The notes beneath the pieces are model-generated. The model did no database searches. It was not told the origin of the DNA and was given only the letters and a program-made list of their open reading frames with translations. This document shows, piece by piece, positions 62,001-64,000 of a stretch of DNA of 64,000 nt. Each line of letters begins with the position of its first letter. The first letter of the stretch is position 1. The translations under genes were made by a program, and so were the position numbers. Location of the stretch: assembly GCA_964035545.1 (NCBI GenBank), contig OZ037767.1, positions 32,163,628-32,227,627 on the forward strand. The letters run 5' to 3'. The DNA comes from Bugula neritina. Lineage: Eukaryota > Bryozoa > Gymnolaemata > Cheilostomatida > Bugulidae.

Positions 62001-62671
62001 TCACCTTCCAGTAGATAAGTAGGTGAACATTTAGCCTTCATAGCCCAAAAATGAATGCAGATTTGAGAGTTTTAGATGTCCTCTTCCTTTGATCTAATCT
62101 AGTTCAGTTGAATGCTTCGTTTGTGCTTTTGTATCACAGATATTATTTAGATGTGAATCCATTATAATTATATTTATGTTGTCTTTGACTCTTCTATTTT
62201 AAATGTTGAAGTTATGATGTGTAGTTTCATGTGCATTCTCCATACCACAGACATTGCAGTTGTCACAGTAGTATACATACTGTTGTATTATACAACAGTA
62301 TATATACTATTGTATTATACAACAGTATGTATACTATTGTATTATACAACAGTATGTATACTATTGTATTATACAATAGTATATATACTGTTGTATTATA
62401 CAACAGTATGTATACTGCTGTATAATACAACATTATATAATATTACATGTATTTTTAGGCAAAATTAGATGAAAAACGGGCGGAGATTAACGCTCCAAGA
62501 GAGGCATTTAGGCAAAAATATTTGGAAGCTGAGAGATTGCGATTGGAGGAACTAGCGGCAGCAGAGGCAGCGTTAAAAGCAGATGCAGAAAAATTAGCCC
62601 CGTCACCAAAAGGGAAGAAGAGTGGAAAGAAGAGTCCTAAAGCTAGCGGAAAATCCGGCAAAAAGAAATGA
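33758..62671 (+). CDS. ADGB: androglobin, constant region (exons 2 to 51)
   Basis: About 50 GT-AG exons whose phases agree end to end, spread over 29 kb. Domain order is that of animal androglobin: calpain-like region, circularly permuted globin interrupted by an IQ-type motif, then a long C-terminal part. Recognition rests on runs such as WSDNDVNAEKW, HFFDDPEGKVDLPPSL, IHCLTGWLPE, NTWFIVFREIFYV and RADEIRAMKKAWEEAEPGRA. Androglobin is a large cytoplasmic protein of ciliated and sperm-forming cells, required for sperm flagellum formation in mouse and controlled by FOXJ1. The model of about 2,200 aa exceeds the human protein (about 1,670 aa) because of extra Lys/Ser/Pro-rich linkers. Exon coordinates are given in the segment entries. 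Weaker points are exons 16-18, some small exons, and acceptors at 46387 and 58858. Confidence 0.9.
33858..34112. repeat. 21-bp minisatellite in androglobin intron 2
   Basis: About eleven copies of ACTCTAGTACTAGTCACTCAT with AACTCAT variants. Confidence 0.92.
34795..34920. repeat. (TAC/TAG)n trinucleotide tract, androglobin intron 4
   Basis: Runs of TACTACTAG and GCTACTGC trinucleotides. Confidence 0.92.
35120..35292. repeat. 12-bp minisatellite (GGTATGTACACA), androglobin intron 5
   Basis: About 14 copies. Each contains GGTATGT, a potential decoy donor. Confidence 0.93.
35640..36015. repeat. 24-bp minisatellite, androglobin intron 5
   Basis: About 15 copies of AGTACCCTTTACACTGTACT plus CAAT or GAAT, ending 90 bp before exon 6. 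Confidence 0.93.
36563..38840 (+). CDS. ADGB: androglobin exons 8-12, calpain-like domain
   Basis: Exons 36563-36787, 37027-37166, 37343-37432, 37981-38520 and 38678-38840. Recognisable calpain-fold elements are GKYVVRLWWMGCWRKLIVDD, ELWPMLLTKALIKVASLDYN and IHCLTGWLPETIPL. I see no Gly-x-Cys-Trp catalytic cysteine motif ahead of these strands; the GCW here sits in the strand that follows WWM. Proteolytic activity is therefore doubtful. The 540-bp exon contains a long Cys/His/Ser-rich insertion (CCSLSG.., CRCPCH, then an Asn-rich run) that I do not recognise from other androglobins. It resumes homology at YGHLDEIWGLLRSIVPQF. Confidence 0.87.
37433..37822 (+). repeat. 20-bp minisatellite starting at the exon 10 donor
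   Basis: About 19 copies of GTAAGTGTAGAATATGTAGA. The first copy begins with the real donor (CA|GTAAGT), and nearly every further copy repeats GTAAGT. Confidence 0.95.
38850..39112. repeat. 36-bp minisatellite, androglobin intron 12
   Basis: About seven copies containing GTGTCTGGTTAGTTG and TGATGACACACTCTGGCAG. The last units run into the acceptor region of exon 13. Confidence 0.93.
39129..44921 (+). CDS. ADGB: androglobin exons 13-22, low-complexity linker region
   Basis: Exons 39129-39234, 39446-39582, 39742-39986, 40132-40168, 40398-40454, 41179-41376, 41463-41510, 42532-42696, 43568-43678 and 44871-44921. Content is mainly charged or Pro/Ser-rich: GKGKGADAKGDKGKN, then a conserved HPVWIRQTRDGPLERPPPEE block followed by WKLIRPRVP, then RPSSLSSGRKPSM and TSKGGKTKKEVTGS. 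Exons 16-18 are the least secure. The exon at 41179 could instead start at 41204 with a different phase, and 40398-40454 has two possible donors. This stretch explains most of the extra length over vertebrate androglobin. Confidence 0.75.
39280..39420. repeat. 13-bp minisatellite (TTCACATTGCTAG), androglobin intron 13
   Basis: About eleven copies with GCTAG/GCCAG variants. Confidence 0.93.
39583..39684 (+). repeat. 51-bp tandem duplication containing the exon 14 donor
   Basis: The real donor (CGACAG|GTGAGTGAAAG) is followed 51 bp later by a second GCAG|GTGAGTGAAAG in an identical copy, then a decayed third (GCAAGTGGGTG). Confidence 0.9.
40470..41092. repeat. 16-bp minisatellite (GTGAATCAGTGAGTTA), androglobin intron 17
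   Basis: About 38 copies. The GTGAGT core also occurs at the proposed exon 17 donor at 40455. Confidence 0.95.
41745..42394. repeat. 27-bp minisatellite, androglobin intron 19
   Basis: 24 copies of a unit containing TTACTATGTATACTCTGTAC and ending CCAG or CCGG. It is open in four frames, giving false ORFs of about 220-250 codons. Confidence 0.96.
43075..43503. repeat. approx. 29-bp minisatellite (ATCATGTGACTTC / ATCATGTGACCTTCTT)
   Basis: About 15 copies in androglobin intron 20, ending about 65 bp before exon 21. Confidence 0.93.
44262..44832. repeat. 20-bp minisatellite (ATCAAGTCACTGTATATCCC), androglobin intron 21
   Basis: About 28 copies ending roughly 40 bp before exon 22. Confidence 0.95.
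45095..45605. repeat. two adjacent repeat arrays, androglobin intron 22
   Basis: About 45095-45292: alternating GTTGAAAGTAGTGCAAACT-type units. About 45405-45605: 18-bp GTGAGTGTAGAGTCAAT units. Confidence 0.88.
46029..48671 (+). CDS. ADGB: androglobin exons 23-28, pre-globin region
   Basis: Exons 46029-46149, 46387-46573 (or from 46393), 46681-46747, 47392-47439, 48055-48139 and 48444-48671. A Lys-rich exon (KVEDKKGKKDRTDS) is followed by MWMDFDVFCKCFKTLTVYHK and FLFVDSLKPTEIIISF, both conserved blocks ahead of the globin in androglobins. The last exon ends in a Pro/Gly-rich tail. Two exons use GTGGGC donors. The acceptor of exon 24 lies in the last unit of a repeat built from the same acceptor sequence. 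Confidence 0.82.
46210..46388 (+). repeat. approx. 41-bp repeat carrying the exon 24 acceptor
   Basis: Four copies of a unit with ATATATAAAGTAAATACTGC then TGYAGGTAAAG. Each holds the same TGCTGYAG|GT acceptor. Only the last leads into an open frame. Confidence 0.9.
46815..47275. repeat. 26-bp minisatellite (GACATCATCAAGTGAGATCA), androglobin intron 25
   Basis: About 17 copies, decaying towards the 3' end. Confidence 0.94.
47788..48034. repeat. 13-15-bp minisatellite (AGTGTACCACAGTC), androglobin intron 26
   Basis: About 18 copies ending 20 bp from exon 27. Confidence 0.93.
48692..49235. repeat. 21-bp minisatellite (AGTATAAGTATTGTGTTGA), androglobin intron 28
   Basis: About 26 copies starting 20 bp after the exon 28 donor. 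It gives false ORFs on both strands. Confidence 0.96.
49272..50273 (+). CDS. ADGB: androglobin exons 29-32, first part of permuted globin
   Basis: Exons 49272-49392, 49535-49676, 49814-49981 and 50129-50273. The region begins with a conserved beta-rich block (SLPPGRHVLKFNMSAPLGYY, then FGDEEEVMPKLK), followed by helices matching globin E and F: NAVRIISNLCKCM, then WDEFEQSHCPY with the expected proximal His, then VFHDALYSTLRKTLPPELL, resembling G/H. In androglobin the helix order is permuted, with A and B placed after the IQ segment. By eye the distal E7 position is Asn rather than the usual Gln or His. Confidence 0.83.
49988..50098. repeat. 15-bp minisatellite (AGCAGACGTATAACT), androglobin intron 31
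   Basis: About seven copies beginning almost at the exon 31 donor. Confidence 0.92.
50290..50790. repeat. approx. 48-bp minisatellite with acceptor-like CTCTCTACAG, androglobin intron 32
   Basis: About ten copies. Each ends in a pyrimidine tract plus ACAG and could mimic a 3' splice site. Confidence 0.94.
50813..51521 (+). CDS. ADGB: androglobin exons 33-35, linker inside the globin
   Basis: Exons 50813-50917, 51162-51227 and 51477-51521, all phase 1 on both sides and therefore skippable as units. They encode Ser/Arg/Lys-rich low-complexity sequence (SGRPTPSKRRFAETS, HRGSAKEKKDKSKPG). It is inserted between the E-H part of the globin and the IQ segment. Confidence 0.72.
51590..52382. repeat. 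22-bp minisatellite (TATGACACTGACTAGCTGGT), androglobin intron 35
   Basis: About 36 copies, the longest intronic array of this class here. Confidence 0.96.
52627..53724 (+). CDS. ADGB: androglobin exons 36-37, IQ-like motif and globin helices A/B
   Basis: Exons 52627-52852 and 53535-53724. KISKVWKGHFVRRLENARIP occupies the place of the IQ motif, but the defining Gln is Ser and the first Arg is Lys. It is followed by a helix pair (CLVKISQALEPHAETAGLNL, then LRLFFKAEPDLMPKYPFY) matching globin A/B and by NDYSGGYPDQPANTWFIVFR, strongly conserved in androglobins. In vertebrates the IQ motif binds calmodulin; here binding may be weaker or altered. Confidence 0.88.
53300..53495. repeat. approx. 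22-bp minisatellite (AGGTCTATGTTAGTCAGTAC), androglobin intron 36
   Basis: About eight imperfect copies shortly before exon 37. Confidence 0.9.
53715..53816 (+). repeat. donor-containing repeat, androglobin intron 37
   Basis: The real donor (TATACAG|GTAAATATGA) is repeated three times as CAACAG|GTAGATATGA, TATACAG|GTAAATATGA and ATGCAG|GTAAATATGG. Confidence 0.85.
53826..55660 (+). CDS. ADGB: androglobin exons 38-40, post-globin beta-rich region
   Basis: Exons 53826-53934, 54876-55059 and 55452-55660. Conserved runs include RIFQKVAPQVYKRNKKG, then YTFVAEA, WKMRLIGS, EIRDYYVPQDNHVMLRYVVK and TSKPDVYIKLQVLD. The layout resembles two calpain domain-III-like beta modules; that assignment is inference. 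The donor after 53934 is GTTCTG, a poor match, directly followed by a TATACTATCAC repeat of about 900 bp. Confidence 0.86.
53945..54860. repeat. TATACTATCACTATAC repeat, androglobin intron 38
   Basis: Over 900 bp of 17-24-bp variants, open in several frames. It fills virtually the whole intron. Confidence 0.95.
55080..55440. repeat. AT-rich repeat (GATGTAATATAGTAATATA), androglobin intron 39
   Basis: Imperfect 18-30-bp units filling the intron. Confidence 0.85.
55683..56196. repeat. (ACT)n trinucleotide tract, androglobin intron 40
   Basis: About 510 bp of ACT with AGT, ATT and CAC interruptions. It yields false poly-Leu, poly-Val and poly-Ser ORFs. Confidence 0.96.
56232..59084 (+). CDS. 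ADGB: androglobin exons 41-45, basic linkers and conserved WPL block
   Basis: Exons 56232-56293, 56581-56634, 57089-57275, 57397-57486 and 58858-59084 (or from 58867). Charged linkers (KGSKNKGSSNKR, KGGKAKGKEKVDKSDKTK) flank a conserved helix-forming block, MVLRDSWPLNQHQWAFVEEL, and the run FDVAKPHWTLRIVSDAPA typical of androglobin C-terminal parts. Confidence 0.8.
57630..58136. repeat. 24-bp minisatellite (ACCTACAATACATTACCTGG), androglobin intron 44
   Basis: About 21 copies. The 24-bp period keeps two frames open. Confidence 0.96.
59441..62671 (+). CDS. ADGB: androglobin exons 46-51, C-terminal coiled-coil tail
   Basis: Exons 59441-59506, 60022-60039, 60359-60454, 60857-61047, 61353-61536 and 62459-62671 (TGA at 62669). 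It contains KKDTERADEIRAMKKAWEEA, then EPGRATK, a Pro-rich bridge (ESLPPPPTAQ), and a long charged helix (RRQMEARQKEIQEYRMFREK onward) likely to be coiled coil. It ends in a Lys/Ser-rich tail (SGKKSPKASGKSGKKK). The 18-bp microexon at 60022 (QNKKLK) is tentative. Confidence 0.85.
59620..59850. repeat. degenerate GTGTCACTAGGTGTCACTGT repeat, androglobin intron 46
   Basis: Irregular units of 10-30 bp. Confidence 0.8.
60240..60345. repeat. 15-bp minisatellite (AATATAGGGGTGTAT), androglobin intron 47
   Basis: About seven copies ending 13 bp before exon 48. Confidence 0.92.
60460..60835. repeat. ATTACCAGTATATATTACTC repeat, androglobin intron 48
   Basis: About 17 imperfect copies filling the intron between exons 48 and 49. 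Confidence 0.9.
61024..61306 (+). repeat. 21-bp minisatellite spanning the exon 49 / intron 49 boundary
   Basis: Unit TGACACCTTCCTCAG|GTAAGC. The first unit is the last 16 coding bases of exon 49 plus its donor. About twelve further copies follow in the intron, most keeping CAGGTAAG or CAGGTAGG. Confidence 0.93.
62277..62432. repeat. 27-bp palindromic repeat, androglobin intron 50
   Basis: About five copies of a self-complementary unit (ACTGTTGTATTATACAACAG) ending 26 bp before the last exon. It could fold into serial hairpins in RNA. Confidence 0.9.
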
Positions 62672-62714
62672 GTAGCATCGCCTGTAGTAACTTCAGAATT
62701 AACAATTCATTGCC

Positions 62715-62848
62715 ATTCAATATCCGTCCATTGGCATTCAATATCCGTCCATTGCCATTCAATATCCGTCCATTGGCATTCAATATCCGTCCATTGCCAT
62801 TCAATATCCGTCCATTGGCATTCAATATCCGTCCAATGCCATTCAATA
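62715..62848 (+). repeat. 21-bp repeat in androglobin 3' UTR
   Basis: About six copies of TTCAATATCCGTCCATTGSCA, starting 44 bp after the stop codon and before the polyadenylation signal. Confidence 0.9.
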
Positions 62849-62936
62849 TTGTATTTTTGTATTAGCTGTTATAGTTGGTTGTTTCGAATTTGTGCTCTTC
62901 AATGTATATAGCCAGTAAAATTCAACACAATTTTAT

Positions 62937-62942
62937 AATAAA
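62937..62942 (+). terminator. ADGB: androglobin polyadenylation signal AATAAA
   Basis: AATAAA 266 bp after the TGA at 62669-62671, the first match downstream. Confidence 0.6.
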
Positions 62943-63270
62943 TATAATATAATAATTACGTATCACTCAACGTGTTATTAAACCTTCTGCATTTCTCAGG
63001 CTTATGCATTATCAGCCATTTTCAAAAAGATGTCCAGATAAGACAAATTCACATAGTCAAAGTTGATTTTTAAGTAAATCAATAAATACATTGTATTACA
63101 AAACTAGAAAATAACTCCAAATGGTAGAAATAAATGTAGAGTTAGTTGTATGATGCACATAATATTTACAGAACACACAAATTATATGACTATCCCGTCA
63201 GCTTTAAACGAGTAGAACTGTTGATGACATCATCTGAGAGAGATGAGACCGTATGCACTCACAACTGAGT

Positions 63271-64000
63271 CTACTTATCACCAGGTTTCCATCCATAAAG
63301 ACAGAAGCTCTGGAGGGCGTCTATTGAAGGAAGAGGAAAGTGTTCATCTAGCAGGGCCTGATACCCATTGATGCCGCACTTGGCCTGTATTCTGAGAGCT
63401 TTGGTGAGCGTCTCCTTCGACCAGCTTTGGCCACGTTTAGTCTTTCCAGTCAAGACGCAGAGTTGGTCCTCATTGAACACTTTGCTCAATCTCTCATGCA
63501 GAAACTCTGTCTGTTTTTTGAGGGCTGTGTGAGCCACCCCTTCCTACAGCATCATACAACACTGTGACTGTATACTAACCTCTCACCACACAGTCAATGT
63601 ATATTCACACGTATCTATGCACATACCATTCTTTCTCTTTTCTTCCTTCCTTCTAGAATGCTTATCAACGAGTCAATTTTCCTCAACAGTGTGTCTTTGT
63701 CCATGTCTACCAGCTCTCTAGAACTGCGCACTGGGTAGTCATCTACAATATCTCCTGCGATAAACCTTCCAAAACTATTGACTATTACAAAATTTGATAT
63801 TTTCTTTACAAAGTAAACTCACCCATGAATGTCCTACCATCTTTATTTACTGAGTAGTTATGCTCCGAACCCTCGACAGTATTGGCTGTGGAGGTCTCTT
63901 CTGATTCAGTTAACTCAGTGGGTTCTTCACTAGCTTTCTGAGAAACTGGCGACTCAGAGACGTTGGGTGGACTGGAGTTTGTTTCAGCGACGTCTGCGGA
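63271..64000 (-). CDS. THAP9/P-element-transposase-like gene, 3' part (continues off the window)
   Basis: Three minus-strand exons: 64000-63823 (5' end outside), 63742-63627 and 63543-63271 (TAG). Junctions are phase 1 and phase 0. The order is an acidic Ser/Thr/Glu-rich stretch (SEEPTELTESEETSTA), a predicted coiled coil (KDTLLRKIDSLISILEGRKK), then a block resembling the N-terminal part of THAP9/P-element transposases: TKALRIQAKCGINGYQALLD followed by PLPSIDALQSF. The protein ends at KPGDK soon after, so no RNase-H catalytic region follows. It therefore looks like a host gene that has captured or retained a transposase segment. Whether a THAP zinc finger precedes it cannot be seen. It is convergent with androglobin. 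Confidence 0.7.

Overview
This window is nuclear DNA from an animal. Genes are split into many short exons with GT-AG introns, polyadenylation signals follow stop codons, and the gene families are metazoan (androglobin, antistasin, PAN/apple, AAAP amino-acid transporters). The DNA is AT-rich, and nearly every intron of any size carries its own unrelated minisatellite. I suspect an early-diverging marine invertebrate such as a sponge or cnidarian, but sequence reading alone does not settle the species. Most long uninterrupted ORFs here are tandem repeats; the real exons were found from splice sites, reading phase and family motifs.

Layout, left to right. (1) 443-2232, minus: a small secreted protein with two antistasin-like domains (4 exons, 80 aa). 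(2) 3145-7071, minus: an AAAP (Aa_trans) amino-acid transporter (8 exons, about 436 aa). (3) 9725-12683, plus: a secreted protein ending in a PAN/apple-like domain (6 exons, 492 aa). (4) 15014-18904, minus: a second AAAP transporter (8 exons, 470 aa), a paralogue of (2) with nearly identical exon lengths. (5) 20704-62671, plus: androglobin, which fills about two thirds of the window. Its constant part (exon 2 onwards, 33758-62671) has about 50 exons encoding the calpain-like region, the circularly permuted globin with embedded IQ motif, and a Lys/Glu-rich C-terminal tail. (6) 63271 to beyond the right edge, minus: a gene with a coiled coil followed by a THAP9/P-element-transposase-like domain, convergent with androglobin.

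The most striking observation is upstream of androglobin. Between 20.7 and 33.5 kb lie twelve short exon candidates. Each begins with an ATG, usually in a good start context, and encodes a short, mostly Ser/Arg/Lys-rich peptide. Each stops at a splice donor in phase 2, the phase required by the single acceptor of androglobin exon 2 at 33758. No junction creates a stop codon. This looks like an array of alternative promoters and first exons giving one androglobin body many different N-termini, similar in layout to the UGT1A or protocadherin clusters. It is an inference that needs transcript data.

A second theme is that several intronic minisatellites are built from copies of the adjacent splice site (37433, 39583, 46210, 53725, 61024), so those introns carry many decoy donors or acceptors.
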